A stretch of DNA of 64,000 nucleotides, taken from assembly GCF_022808815.1 (NCBI RefSeq), contig NZ_JAKZLC010000002.1, positions 1 through 64,000 on the forward strand, given 5' to 3'. Source of the DNA: Geothrix paludis. GTDB lineage: Bacteria > Acidobacteriota > Holophagae > Holophagales > Holophagaceae. Below are positions 1-8,450 of this stretch, in pieces. Position numbers and translations under genes: made by a program. The notes beneath the pieces were generated by a model that saw only the letters and a list, made by a program, of their open reading frames with translations, made no database searches and was not told where the DNA came from. Every line of letters begins with the position of its first letter. The first letter of the stretch is position 1.

Positions 1-247
1 GTCCCGCGGAACCCTCAAAGGCTTCCTATCTTCTATCCGGTTTTCAAAGACGCCCACCGCGTTTCCACACGGTCCAGAAGAACCTTCCAGCCCTTCCCGG
101 CACCCCGCAGCCTCAACTGCGCAGGACATTCAGACTAACACCCCGGACCGAAAGTGCAAGAGGAATTTTCGCGAGGCCCCCTGGAATCCGTTGGGGCCAG
201 CCGGAATGCGATGATCCCTGCCGTAGAATCGAGGACCGGGAGGGCGC

Positions 248-1594
248 GTGATTCATATCGTCGGGGCGGGTCTGGCCGGGTCGGAAGCCGCATGGCAGTT
301 GGCTTCGCGTGGACATGACGTCCGGCTGACGGAGATGCGCCCGCGCTGGGCAACCCCGGCCCATGCAACCGATCGGGCCGCGGAGATGGTCTGCTCCAAC
401 TCCTTCAAGAGCGACGACCCCGATTCGGCCACGGGCATCCTGAAGGCTGAAATGCGGCGCATGGGCTCTCTCATCCTCCGCTGTGCCGAGGCCACGCGCG
501 TGCCCGCGGGGAACAGCCTGGCGGTGGATCGGGAGGCCTTCTCCCGATCGGTCACGGAGGCGCTGAAGTCGCACCCCCGCATCCAGTGGGAAGAGGCTCA
601 GATCATTGCCCCGGAACCGGGTGTCCCGACCATCCTCGCCACGGGACCGCTGACCGCGGACCCGCTCGCTGACTGGCTTGCGCAGCACACGGGCACGACC
701 CGGCTGCACTTCTACGACGCCATCGCACCGATCGTGGAGCGCCAGAGCATCGACATGGGCATCGCCTGGATGGCAGCCCGCTACGACAAGGGGGGTGCCG
801 ACTTCATCAACTGCCCTCTGGACAAGGCCCAGTACGAGCGGTTCCTGGATGCCCTGCTCAGCGCGGAACGCGTCCCGCTCCACGAGCTGGATACGCCCTA
901 TTTCGAGGCCTGCCTTCCCATCGAGGTCATGGCCGATCGCGGCCGGGAAACCCTCCGCCACGGTCCCATGAAACCCATGGGACTGGATGATCCCCGCACC
1001 GGGCGGTGGCCCCACGCCGTGGTCCAGCTTCGCCAGGACACCCTCGCCGGGGAGCTCTTCAACCTGGTGGGCTTCCAGACCCGCCTGAAATGGGGCGCCC
1101 AGAAGGAGGTCTTCCGGCTCATCCCGGGCCTGGAAAGCGCGGAGTTCGTCCGCTTTGGCAGCATCCACCGGAACACCTACGTGCAGGCCCCGGCGGTGCT
1201 CGATGCGACACTAGCTGTCAAATCCATCCCCAGCCTCTGGATCGCCGGGCAGCTCTCAGGCGTGGAGGGCTACCTGGAATCCGCCGCGGGCGGCCTGGCC
1301 GCCGCGTTCGCCGCAGATCGCGCCGTGCGCGGCCTGGCCCCCATGCCGTTCCCGCCGGACACCATGCTCGGCAGCCTGCTGCACTACCTGGCCCACGCCT
1401 CCAGCGTGGATTTCGGGCCGACCAACGCCATGCTGGGGCTGCTGCCGCCGCTCCCCGAGGGCCTCCTGGACCTGCGCACCCTCAAGCGCGCAGGTGGGAC
1501 CCGGGCCGTGAAATCCGCCAAGGGCCGTGCCCATCGCGAACGGGCGCTCGGTTCGCTGGAACAGCATCTGATCCTCGCCGGAGGCCTGCCATGA
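248..1594 (+). CDS. trmFO: Methylenetetrahydrofolate-tRNA-(uracil-54 C5)-methyltransferase TrmFO
   Basis: A 448-residue flavoprotein that makes ribothymidine at position 54 of the tRNA T-loop, taking the methyl carbon from methylenetetrahydrofolate. The N-terminus has the FAD-binding Rossmann glycine motif GAGLAGSEAA. The typical TrmFO segments EMRP, NSFKSDDP and GQLSGVEGY follow, and length matches the family. The start is GTG, supported by a GGGAGG Shine-Dalgarno at 238-243. Its TGA overlaps the ATG of the next gene (ATGA), so the two are probably translationally coupled. The 247 bases upstream show no gene. Confidence 0.96.
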   Translation: MIHIVGAGLAGSEAAWQLASRGHDVRLTEMRPRWATPAHATDRAAEMVCSNSFKSDDPDSATGILKAEMRRMGSLILRCAEATRVPAGNSLAVDREAFSRSVTEALKSHPRIQWEEAQIIAPEPGVPTILATGPLTADPLADWLAQHTGTTRLHFYDAIAPIVERQSIDMGIAWMAARYDKGGADFINCPLDKAQYERFLDALLSAERVPLHELDTPYFEACLPIEVMADRGRETLRHGPMKPMGLDDPRTGRWPHAVVQLRQDTLAGELFNLVGFQTRLKWGAQKEVFRLIPGLESAEFVRFGSIHRNTYVQAPAVLDATLAVKSIPSLWIAGQLSGVEGYLESAAGGLAAAFAADRAVRGLAPMPFPPDTMLGSLLHYLAHASSVDFGPTNAMLGLLPPLPEGLLDLRTLKRAGGTRAVKSAKGRAHRERALGSLEQHLILAGGLP

Positions 1595-2946
1595 CGCGAC
1601 CTGCTCTCGCCCTGGGGGCCGCAGCCCTGATCTTCGTGCTGGGAACCGGGGCCTGGTGGCTGACCCGTCGGGATCCGGGAACTCCGCCCCAGGAGGAGAC
1701 CCTGGAGCCCTTCCGCTCCGAACCGATGGGCATCGGCCAGCTCATTGACCTTCAACCCCCGTCCATGCCCCTCAGGAGCGTTCGATGGACCCCGCCCCTT
1801 CCTGGGGGCGTGGCCGTAGCCCAGATCCTGACCCAGACCGGCCGGCAGCAGGCGGTGGTCTTCCAGCAGGGCGTGCCAGGCCCGGTCCTCTCCCTGCCGG
1901 AACCTCCGGGCGTGCCCGATGGATTCTTCCAGTTCGCGGACTTGGTGGATGCGGCATTGGCGCCGGACGACGCCCTGGTCCTGCTCTACCGTAGCTCGAC
2001 GGATCCCGCCTCACCCTCGCTGGTCCTGGCCTGCGATCTGCATTCCCAGCAGGTCCGTTGGTCTCTCCGCGCGCCCGGCGAGCACCTGGCCCTGTCCGCG
2101 GACCACCACCACGTGTTCCTCTTCGGAGCCTCGACACCCGTGGGCATCCTGGAACTTGCCGGTCGCCCCGGTCAGCCGAAACCCGCTTCCACCTCGGTGG
2201 ACCTTCCACCGGAGGTGAAGGCGGTTTCCAGCCTCCTCCCGGTCGGCCGCCGCGCCTTCGTGGTGGCCCATGACTCGGGACTCTCGACCTGGCGGGAGGG
2301 TGCCTGGACCCACGTACCGGCACCGGCGCCCTCGCCCCTCGGGTTTCCCCATGGGCTCGGCCGGATCGCTGGCGACGCAAAGGGCGGCTGGTGGCAGCCA
2401 GAACCTGGCGTGTTGATACCCCTTGGCCCTGGAGGGAAAACCGGTCCCTCGCGCGACCTGAAGGCCCTCCTTCCTGACCCATCGAGCCTGGATGCGAGCC
2501 TGCTCCAGCTTCTGGGCGAAGAACCGGACGGCCATCTGTGGTTCGGTTTGACGCGACCCGCCCTTCCCGCGCCGGCTCCCGCACTGGATTCCGCCGCGCT
2601 TTCCGCGACGCCTTCCGCAACGGCCGCGCCTCCCGTCCCGGACGACTCCGGCCAGGCTCCCCCAACGCCCGCCGTTCTTCCGGCGGCGGCCTCCACCCTT
2701 CAGCCCTCGCGGGAGGATTGGGGGGCCTACCTCGACAAGGGACTGGATCGCCTGTACCTGTGGAAACCCGGCGAGGAGCGCATGAAGGTGGTGTTCCTCG
2801 CGGATGCCTGGAAACGGCTGGCGCCGCCCCCGAGCGCCTCCACTTTCCCTGGACTTGGGAACCTGCGTCCCGAGGCCGGGGCCCTGCTCTGTGGCGGTCC
2901 CGACCGTACCTGGTGGCTTCCGTTGAAGGCCCTCCGGCCCCGGTGA
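1591..2946 (+). CDS. Membrane-anchored periplasmic protein of unknown function
   Basis: A 451-residue protein I do not recognise. The ATG overlaps the trmFO stop by four bases, which fixes the start, although the frame is open further upstream. One N-terminal hydrophobic segment (about residues 5-24) is followed by WWLTRR, so it is either an uncleaved anchor or a signal. The body has short beta-rich repeats with VFLFG- and AFVVAH-like strands, which could form a propeller. A Pro/Ala/Ser-rich linker near residues 325-370 precedes a C-terminal segment with GLDRLYLW. Its only context is coupling to trmFO. Confidence 0.8.
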   Translation: MTRPALALGAAALIFVLGTGAWWLTRRDPGTPPQEETLEPFRSEPMGIGQLIDLQPPSMPLRSVRWTPPLPGGVAVAQILTQTGRQQAVVFQQGVPGPVLSLPEPPGVPDGFFQFADLVDAALAPDDALVLLYRSSTDPASPSLVLACDLHSQQVRWSLRAPGEHLALSADHHHVFLFGASTPVGILELAGRPGQPKPASTSVDLPPEVKAVSSLLPVGRRAFVVAHDSGLSTWREGAWTHVPAPAPSPLGFPHGLGRIAGDAKGGWWQPEPGVLIPLGPGGKTGPSRDLKALLPDPSSLDASLLQLLGEEPDGHLWFGLTRPALPAPAPALDSAALSATPSATAAPPVPDDSGQAPPTPAVLPAAASTLQPSREDWGAYLDKGLDRLYLWKPGEERMKVVFLADAWKRLAPPPSASTFPGLGNLRPEAGALLCGGPDRTWWLPLKALRPR

Positions 2947-2948
2947 CC

Positions 2949-3215
2949 TCAGCGCCCCCGGGACTTCCCCTGGGGCTTCTCGTTGGCCAGGTGCTCGCGG
3001 ATCAGGCCTTCGGCCACCGCCCCCTCATCGGGATGATAGGTTCCCGCCTCCAACTGGCGCTTGAGGGCCTTGAGCTTCTCGGCGCGCACATCCGGCGTCT
3101 CGGCCAGCACCTCGTGGGCCACTTCGACGAGATGGTCGGCGGTGGCATCCCCTGAGCCTGTGCTCTTGTGGCTGCTGTGGCTGTCACCCTTGCGCGATCT
3201 GCCCTGGTTGCTCAT
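2949..3215 (-). CDS. FlgM-like anti-sigma-28 family protein
   Basis: An 88-residue protein whose C-terminal half resembles the FlgM anti-sigma fold: VRAEKLKALKRQLEAGTY, then AVAEGLIREHL, the helices by which FlgM binds the flagellar sigma factor. The N-terminus is polar, Ser/Lys/His-rich and probably disordered, as in FlgM. The reading frame is open upstream, but the ATG at 3215 gives the expected size and the upstream part looks like a shadow of prmC. No flagellar gene lies in the window. It sits 46 bases downstream of prmC on the same strand. The FlgM assignment rests on the C-terminal pattern only. Confidence 0.7.
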   Translation of the reverse strand: MSNQGRSRKGDSHSSHKSTGSGDATADHLVEVAHEVLAETPDVRAEKLKALKRQLEAGTYHPDEGAVAEGLIREHLANEKPQGKSRGR

Positions 3216-3261
3216 GCGCTCGCCCCTTGACGGTGCCTTATCGGCACGCAGTTGCCCAAAC

Positions 3262-4155
3262 TCAAGCGCCCGGCCCTGATTTTTTGGCTCCTGAGACGGC
3301 CGGGCGATCATCCGCGAGGTTCGATGCACCCAGGGCCACGAGGATCCGGTCATGGCCGGCCAGATCCTGATGCACCATCGCCTTGGGCCATCCCGCTCCC
3401 ATCGCCCGCCGGCACAGCTCGCCACCCTGGCCCGCCCCGATCTCCAGCAGGCAGGCCGGCGCCTGGCGCACCCGGGCCTGTTCCAGCAGGCGGGCCGACA
3501 AGGCCAATCCCCGGTCCGGGGCGAAGAGGGCCGAGGCGGGCTCAAACGCCAGTTCCCGCTGGAGGCTTGGCTCATCCGCGGGGTCCACGTAGGGGAGGTT
3601 CGCCACCACCAGGCCCAGGGGATCGGGAACCGGATCCAGCAGGCTGCCCTCGAAGAAGGTCACGGGAGCGCCCAGGGCGGCGATGTTCTCCCGGGCCACC
3701 GCCAAGGCGCCGGGGCTCAGATCCGAAGCGGACACCTGCCAATCCGTCTCCAGGGCCAGGCTCGCGGCGATGATGCCGCTACCCGTGCCGACATCCACGC
3801 AGCGGCTCACCCCGAGCCGCGTCCCCACATCGAGGGCGGCCTCCACCAGCAGCTCGGTCTCAGGGCGCGGGATCAGCGTCTCCCGGGTGACCCTGAAGCG
3901 CCGATCACGGAAGAAGCACCACCCCAGGATGTAGGCCCAGGGCTCGCCCATCCTTCGCCGGCGCACCCAGGCGCTCACCTGCGCGCGCGCCTCGTCGGGC
4001 ACAAGGTCGCCCCCGTGGGCGGCCATCCAGGACCGGGAGAGGCCCAGCCCCTCCTCGAACCAGCGGAGGCTTTCCGCATGGGCCTCCGCGTGGTCCAGGA
4101 ATCCGGCCAAGGCGGCGCCCAGATCGAGGCGGAGCTGTCGGTACGTCTGGACCAT
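3262..4155 (-). CDS. prmC: Peptide chain release factor N5-glutamine methyltransferase PrmC (HemK)
   Basis: A 297-residue SAM-dependent methyltransferase that methylates the glutamine of the GGQ motif in release factors RF1 and RF2. It has a helical N-terminal domain (residues 1-75) and then RPETELLVE, the SAM motif VDVGTGSGIIAASLA and the catalytic tetrapeptide. That tetrapeptide reads NLPY instead of the usual NPPY, followed by VDP. Length and order otherwise match PrmC. The usual partner prfA is not adjacent, and the FlgM-like gene follows. Confidence 0.92.
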   Translation of the reverse strand: MVQTYRQLRLDLGAALAGFLDHAEAHAESLRWFEEGLGLSRSWMAAHGGDLVPDEARAQVSAWVRRRRMGEPWAYILGWCFFRDRRFRVTRETLIPRPETELLVEAALDVGTRLGVSRCVDVGTGSGIIAASLALETDWQVSASDLSPGALAVARENIAALGAPVTFFEGSLLDPVPDPLGLVVANLPYVDPADEPSLQRELAFEPASALFAPDRGLALSARLLEQARVRQAPACLLEIGAGQGGELCRRAMGAGWPKAMVHQDLAGHDRILVALGASNLADDRPAVSGAKKSGPGA

Positions 4156-4317
4156 CCCTCCAGCCTAGCGCGGAAGAAGCGCGCCCCAACTCCGATCCTG
4201 GGCAAGTCGTGGCCTGGCCCCGGCCAGGACACGGCGCGGGGGTTCCGGGGGTGTGTGCGAAGCACGACGCTAGATCCTCTCGACGCATGCGCCGCGAGGA
4301 GAACCCCCGGAAAGAAT

Positions 4318-4896
4318 TCATCCCATCAGGGCCTTGGCACGCTCCTGGCTCTGCTGGGCCACGATCTCGTGGAGGCTGCCGCCATGGCTGTCCATGGTGA
4401 CCACGAGGGGGAAGTCCTCCACCTCGATGATCCAGAAGGCCTCGGGGCTGCCGAACTCCTCCAGCATCTTCACGTCCACCACGCGCTTGCAGCGCTCGGC
4501 CAGCAGGCTGCCGGCGCCGCCCGTGGCGTGGAGGTAGACGGCCCCGGTCTTCTGGAGGCCCTCGCTGGTCTTCTTGCCCATGCCGCCCTTGCCGATGACG
4601 CCGCGGACCTTGTAGGTCTCGATGACGTCAGCCTGGTAGGGCTCCTCGCGTATGGAGGTCGTGGGGCCTGCGGCCACGAAGCTGTAGTGGCCGTCCTCGT
4701 GCTTCTTCACCACCGGGCCGCAGTGGTAGATGACCATGTTCTCGAGGATGGGCTTCAGCCACTCGGGCTTCTGCTCCTTCATGTACTTGTGGCCCATGTC
4801 GCGGCTGAGGACGACGCGGCCGTTGAGCAGCACTTCGTCGCCCACCTTGAGCTGGCGGATCTGGTCTTCGGTGATGGGGGTGGTGAGACGGATCAT
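4318..4896 (-). CDS. Class I fumarate hydratase, beta subunit
   Basis: A 192-residue C-terminal-domain subunit of the two-subunit, oxygen-sensitive iron-sulfur fumarase, which interconverts fumarate and malate. Recognisable segments are GDEVLLNGRVVLSRDMGHK, CGPVV, AAGPTTSIRE and GKGGM. The frame extends upstream, but the ATG at 4896 (MIRLTTPI) gives the family length and leaves a 20-base gap after the alpha subunit. The close paralogue is L(+)-tartrate dehydratase subunit TtdB. With no tartrate genes nearby, fumarase is more likely. Confidence 0.9.
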   Translation of the reverse strand: MIRLTTPITEDQIRQLKVGDEVLLNGRVVLSRDMGHKYMKEQKPEWLKPILENMVIYHCGPVVKKHEDGHYSFVAAGPTTSIREEPYQADVIETYKVRGVIGKGGMGKKTSEGLQKTGAVYLHATGGAGSLLAERCKRVVDVKMLEEFGSPEAFWIIEVEDFPLVVTMDSHGGSLHEIVAQQSQERAKALMG

Positions 4897-4916
4897 GTTG
4901 AGCCTCGTCGTCGCGG

Positions 4917-5897
4917 TCAGTCGAAGGACACTTCGCCGTTGGTCTTGAGCGTGATCGAGCCCCTGCGGCTGCTCCAGCACATGTAGCTGATGGAGACGTA
5001 GAAGCTGGCCGGGTGGCGGTACATCTCCTCCGCCATGACGCCCAGCACAGTGGTGTTGCCGCCATAGCCCATGGGGCCGATGCCCAGGGTGTTGAGGTCG
5101 GCGGTGATCTCCTTCTCGAAGGCGTCCATCTTCGGATCGGGGTTCGAGGTGCCAAGCTTCCGGAGGATGAGCTCCTTGCTCTTCTCATAGCTGCTGACGC
5201 GGTCGCCGCCGATGGCCACGCCGAGGATGCCGGGGCTGCAGCCCTGGCCCTGGGCCTTCACCACGGCGTCGATGATGCACTTGCGCACGCCCTTGATGTC
5301 GCGGCCCGCGCCGAGCGTGGCGTCCGGCAGGCGGTACTGGGCGCCCACGTTCTCGCAGCCGCCACCCTTCTGCATGACGGCGATCTCGACCTCCGGCTTC
5401 TCCCACTCCTCGAAGTGGACAGCCGGGTGGCCCTCATGGAAGGGATCCATGTTCGTCCCGGTGTTCTTGCCACTGAGGGCTTCCACGCAGTTGGGGCGCA
5501 GCCAGGAGCGCTTGGTGGCCTCGGCCACGGCCGCCCGGATCTGCTGCTTGGCGGCACGCTGGCTCAGGCCGTAGGGGTGGCGTACCCAGACGATGATGGT
5601 GCCCGTGTCCTGGCAGAGGGGTGTCACATGGCCGTCCGCGAGGATGATGTTGCGCACCATGTCGTTCAGGGTGTTGAAGGCCCGGCTGCCTTCTTCTTCG
5701 GCGTCGCGGCCCTTCACCAGGGCGTCGATCACGTCCTGAGGGAGGCGGCTGGTGCTGCGGCGGAGCAGCTCCAGCATGGGCAGGGTGAGATCCAGAGACT
5801 TGAGATCCTTGAGATTGGGCTTCCACCCGGCGGGCAGCACGGACTTGGACGCCACCACCTCGTTGGAGGTCAGGGTGGGAATGACGCATTCGGACAT
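4917..5897 (-). CDS. Class I fumarate hydratase, alpha subunit
   Basis: A 326-residue iron-sulfur subunit of the two-subunit class I fumarase. The conserved cysteines expected to bind the 4Fe-4S cluster appear in PLCQDTGT, GGGCENVG and QGCSPGILG. The segments NTGTNMDPF and GIGPMGYGG are typical of the family. It is transcribed with the beta subunit. A two-subunit, oxygen-labile fumarase fits an anaerobic or microaerobic TCA branch. The DsrE gene is divergent, with 132 bases between the start codons. Confidence 0.93.
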   Translation of the reverse strand: MSECVIPTLTSNEVVASKSVLPAGWKPNLKDLKSLDLTLPMLELLRRSTSRLPQDVIDALVKGRDAEEEGSRAFNTLNDMVRNIILADGHVTPLCQDTGTIIVWVRHPYGLSQRAAKQQIRAAVAEATKRSWLRPNCVEALSGKNTGTNMDPFHEGHPAVHFEEWEKPEVEIAVMQKGGGCENVGAQYRLPDATLGAGRDIKGVRKCIIDAVVKAQGQGCSPGILGVAIGGDRVSSYEKSKELILRKLGTSNPDPKMDAFEKEITADLNTLGIGPMGYGGNTTVLGVMAEEMYRHPASFYVSISYMCWSSRRGSITLKTNGEVSFD

Positions 5898-6029
5898 GGG
5901 CCCTCCGGAATCCAGACCCCCATCATCCGCCCGCCGAAGCCGAGTCTCAAGTGATCAATGCCCGGTTCCCCTGCCACCGGCGTGGAACCCCTCGCCAGGT
6001 ATCCTGGGGGCCTCATCCGCGGGGCCACC

Positions 6030-6383
6030 ATGAGCAAGATCCTCTTCATCCTCAACGATCCCCCCTACGGCACCGAGCGCAGCTACAACGGATTACGCCT
6101 GGCGGGTGCCACCGCCAAGCGCGAGGGCGCTGACGTGCGCGTCTTCCTCATGGGCGACGCCGCCGCCTGCGCCAATAAAGGCCAGAAGACTCCCGATGGC
6201 TACTACAACCTGGAGCGCATGCTGAAGGGCGTCACCACCCGCCACGGCCTCGTCGGCGTCTGCGGCACCTGCATGGACGCCAGGGGCCTCACCCAGGCCG
6301 ATTTGGCCGAGGACTGCCGGCGGAGCACCCTGGAGGAACTGGCCGACTGGACGCTGTGGGCGGACCAGGTGCTGGTCTTCTAG
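6030..6383 (+). CDS. DsrE/DsrF-like family protein
   Basis: A 117-residue cytosolic protein of the DsrE/YchN family, small alpha/beta proteins that relay sulfur or form trimers of uncertain role. It starts MSKILFILNDPPYG, and GVCGTCMDARGL carries two cysteines at the position where family members place an active-site cysteine. The frame is open upstream, but the ATG at 6030 begins the family fold. The stop overlaps the converging holA stop by four bases. No dsrAB or tus genes are nearby, so a sulfur-transfer role is possible but unproven. Confidence 0.85.
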   Translation: MSKILFILNDPPYGTERSYNGLRLAGATAKREGADVRVFLMGDAAACANKGQKTPDGYYNLERMLKGVTTRHGLVGVCGTCMDARGLTQADLAEDCRRSTLEELADWTLWADQVLVF

Positions 6384-7399
6384 CGCCCCCAGGCCCGGCA
6401 CAGGGCGAGGGTGAGGTCCAGCAGGGGGGCTTCGCTCCGGGAGATGGCCAGGCCCTTGAGGTCACGCTCGCACTGGTTCAGTCGCCCCAGCAGGGCCTTC
6501 ACGCCCTTCGGCTTCAGCTTATCGAAGGCACCACGGTAGCCATCCATCAGGAAGGCCTGCTTGGGGGAAAGGCCCAGGGCGGAGGTCAATTCCGGTCCCT
6601 TGAGCCCGGCGGCCTGCGCTTCGGCGTACCTCAACAGCCGATCCACCTCGCGGCGGGCCTGGCCGAGCAGCATCAGGGGCTCGTCCCCGTCTTCCAGGGC
6701 CATGCGGAGGGCCCTCAGGGCTCCGGCCGCGTCCCCCTTCTGCCAGGCGCCGGACCAGGCGAAGGCCTTCTGCTCCGCCAGCCGGAAGGTCACCTGGTCC
6801 ACCATGGCCTCGGTCACCCGCCGGTCCTCCGCCAGCAGGTCCAGCACCTCCAGGGCCCGCTTGAGCAGGCCGGGCTTCCCGCCCTGGCGCTGGGCCAGCA
6901 GGGTGGTGGCCGCCCCCTGGAGGGACAGGCCCAGGCGCCGCGCTTCGGCCTCGATGAACCCGGGGATCTCGGCGGCCTCCAGGGCCCCCACTTTAAGGAT
7001 GCGTCCCGCCTTGGCCCAATCCGTCCAGGGCTTGGCGCCGATGGCCTTGCCCGGGGCGGCCGGTAACGTCGTCCAAGCCACCAGCAGCAGGTTCACGCCC
7101 TGGGGAGGCTTCTCGAGGAGGGTTTTCACCGCCCCTGGCAGATCCTTGGCCCGGGCGAAGAGGTTGTCCGCGGCGGGAACGACCACCGTGCGGGCCTCGG
7201 CCCCCAGGGGGGCGGCTTCCTGGATGGCGGCCACCACTTCGGCCCAGGGACACCCCTCGGCGCAGATCGTCAGCGTGAAGTCGGCCCACTCCGGGTCCAC
7301 GTGCCGGGCCTTCCAGTCTTCCACGGCCTTCCGCCGCCCGTCGCCATCCTCGCCGTGGACCAGGGCGAAGGCGTGGTCCACCCAGGCCGGGGCCGCCAT
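6380..7399 (-). CDS. holA: DNA polymerase III subunit delta
   Basis: A 339-residue clamp-loader delta subunit, which opens the beta clamp during loading. It is recognised by overall length, the N-terminal FALVHGEDGDGRRKAVEDW segment, and the C-terminal helical domain with EDGDEPLMLLGQARREVDRLLRYAEA, which is typical of HolA. Conservation is low, as usual for this family. It directly follows lptE (the ATG lies at the lptE stop), a neighbour pair often seen in bacteria and consistent with both calls. Confidence 0.88.
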   Translation of the reverse strand: MAAPAWVDHAFALVHGEDGDGRRKAVEDWKARHVDPEWADFTLTICAEGCPWAEVVAAIQEAAPLGAEARTVVVPAADNLFARAKDLPGAVKTLLEKPPQGVNLLLVAWTTLPAAPGKAIGAKPWTDWAKAGRILKVGALEAAEIPGFIEAEARRLGLSLQGAATTLLAQRQGGKPGLLKRALEVLDLLAEDRRVTEAMVDQVTFRLAEQKAFAWSGAWQKGDAAGALRALRMALEDGDEPLMLLGQARREVDRLLRYAEAQAAGLKGPELTSALGLSPKQAFLMDGYRGAFDKLKPKGVKALLGRLNQCERDLKGLAISRSEAPLLDLTLALCRAWGR

Positions 7400-7992
7400 C
7401 AGTCCGTGCCTTCCAGCAGCTGGGTGAGGAAGCTCTCGGCGAAATCATCCGCCAGGCTCTCGAGCACCTGGAGCTCCCGGCTGTCGAAGCTGGCGAAGTT
7501 CTGGTCCACCCGGTACTGGTTCGAGAACGTCATGCCCCGCCGGGACAGCACCACCGCGCCGGTCTGGCCGTCCAGCAACTCCACGCTGGCCACCACGGCC
7601 ACCTCCACACGGGAGGCGGACCCGGCGCTGGCTTTCAGCTTGTCATTGCCCAGGGACAGGCCCAGGGGCCGGGAGGTGTAGCCCTCCAGCGTGCCCTGGA
7701 GCACCCAGCGGGAAGGTTCGCCGGCCCCCACCAGACGCCAGGGGCTGGCCGCCACGATGCGGTTCTCCAGCGCCTTGGTGAAGCGGTCCTCCAGCCCCAG
7801 CCGGGGGGTCAGGTTGCGGAACCGCGCCAGGCGGATCGTCTCCCCCTGCTTCGCCCAGGCCACCGGCCGGGGCTGCCGGTCGAGGCGGTGGTACCCGCAG
7901 CCCAGGGCGAATATCCCAAACATGAACAAGGAAAAAGCTCTGGTCACAGAAGACACGGAAAAAGGCGGGAACCCACGGAAGAGGGATCCCAT
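7399..7992 (-). CDS. lptE: LPS-assembly lipoprotein LptE
   Basis: A 197-residue outer-membrane lipoprotein that plugs LptD during lipopolysaccharide insertion. The lipobox FALGC is followed by GYH, the usual LptE mature start, and the LptE signature FRNLTPRLGLEDRFTKALENRI is present. The ATG at 7992 overlaps the upstream stop (TGATG). That start puts about 15 residues encoded by a repeat (FPPFSVSSV) before the signal core. A GTG at 7947 would give a normal 17-residue lipoprotein signal, so the true start is uncertain. It sits beside holA. Confidence 0.87.
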   Translation of the reverse strand: MGSLFRGFPPFSVSSVTRAFSLFMFGIFALGCGYHRLDRQPRPVAWAKQGETIRLARFRNLTPRLGLEDRFTKALENRIVAASPWRLVGAGEPSRWVLQGTLEGYTSRPLGLSLGNDKLKASAGSASRVEVAVVASVELLDGQTGAVVLSRRGMTFSNQYRVDQNFASFDSRELQVLESLADDFAESFLTQLLEGTD

Positions 7993-8423
7993 CAGAGAAC
8001 GAAGCGCCGGATGCCGTGATTGGCCATGGGGTAGACCCCGAAGTTGAGAAGCAGACCGACAGGTTTATTCGAGAACCTGAGATAACTGAGGATTTGGGCC
8101 TTGTGGGCATCCGTGAACGCCTGAGCCACCTTCAACTCTACAACCACAAGATCATCCACCAGGAGGTCTAGCCGGAAGGCCTGCGGAATCAAAAGGCCAC
8201 GGTAGGTCAGGCCGAGTTCGACCTGACGTTCGACCCGATGCCCACCCAGACACAATTCATGGGCCATGTAGGCTTCGTACGCGGATTCCAGCAGCCCGGG
8301 CCCGAGCGCGCGTTGAACGCGGATCGCGGCGCCGATCACGGCCTCCGTCAGTTCAGCATGGGGGCCGCCGGCCCACGAGGCCCCGGGAAGAGCCTCTTCT
8401 GCGTCTTTCAGCCTTTTTCCGTG
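7954..8423. repeat. 13-base inverted repeat flanking the GxxExxY gene
   Basis: CACGGAAAAAGGC lies at 7954-7966 and its exact reverse complement at 8411-8423. Further shared ACACGG words extend the similarity (7953-7958 and about 8429-8435 on the other strand). One copy lies within the start of lptE and the other within the first codons of the GxxExxY gene. The text resembles the repeat that accompanies GxxExxY genes in other bacteria. Confidence 0.75.
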
Positions 8424-8450
8424 AGTTCCGTGTCCAGTTTTTTCCGTCAT
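7992..8450 (-). CDS. GxxExxY family protein (predicted PD-(D/E)XK-like)
   Basis: A 152-residue protein with the family hallmark GPGLLESAY, preceded by AAIRVQRAL. It also has FRLDLLVDDLVVVELK, an Asp...Glu-x-Lys pattern like PD-(D/E)XK nucleases, and ends in RRFVL. Function is unknown. The first residues (MTEKTGHGTHGKR) are a translated DNA repeat, as is common in this family. Its ATG overlaps the hpt stop (ATGA) and its TGA overlaps the lptE ATG (TGATG). Inverted copies of a 13-base sequence bracket it, so it looks like a cassette inserted into the operon. Confidence 0.88.
   Translation of the reverse strand: MTEKTGHGTHGKRLKDAEEALPGASWAGGPHAELTEAVIGAAIRVQRALGPGLLESAYEAYMAHELCLGGHRVERQVELGLTYRGLLIPQAFRLDLLVDDLVVVELKVAQAFTDAHKAQILSYLRFSNKPVGLLLNFGVYPMANHGIRRFVL

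Noticed and set aside
4156-4317. GC-rich inverted sequence between fumarase beta and prmC as a riboswitch
   Set aside because: GGGGGTTC/GAACCCCC can pair, but the pattern matches no riboswitch class that I know and lies downstream, not upstream, of the fumarase genes. At most it is a weak terminator.
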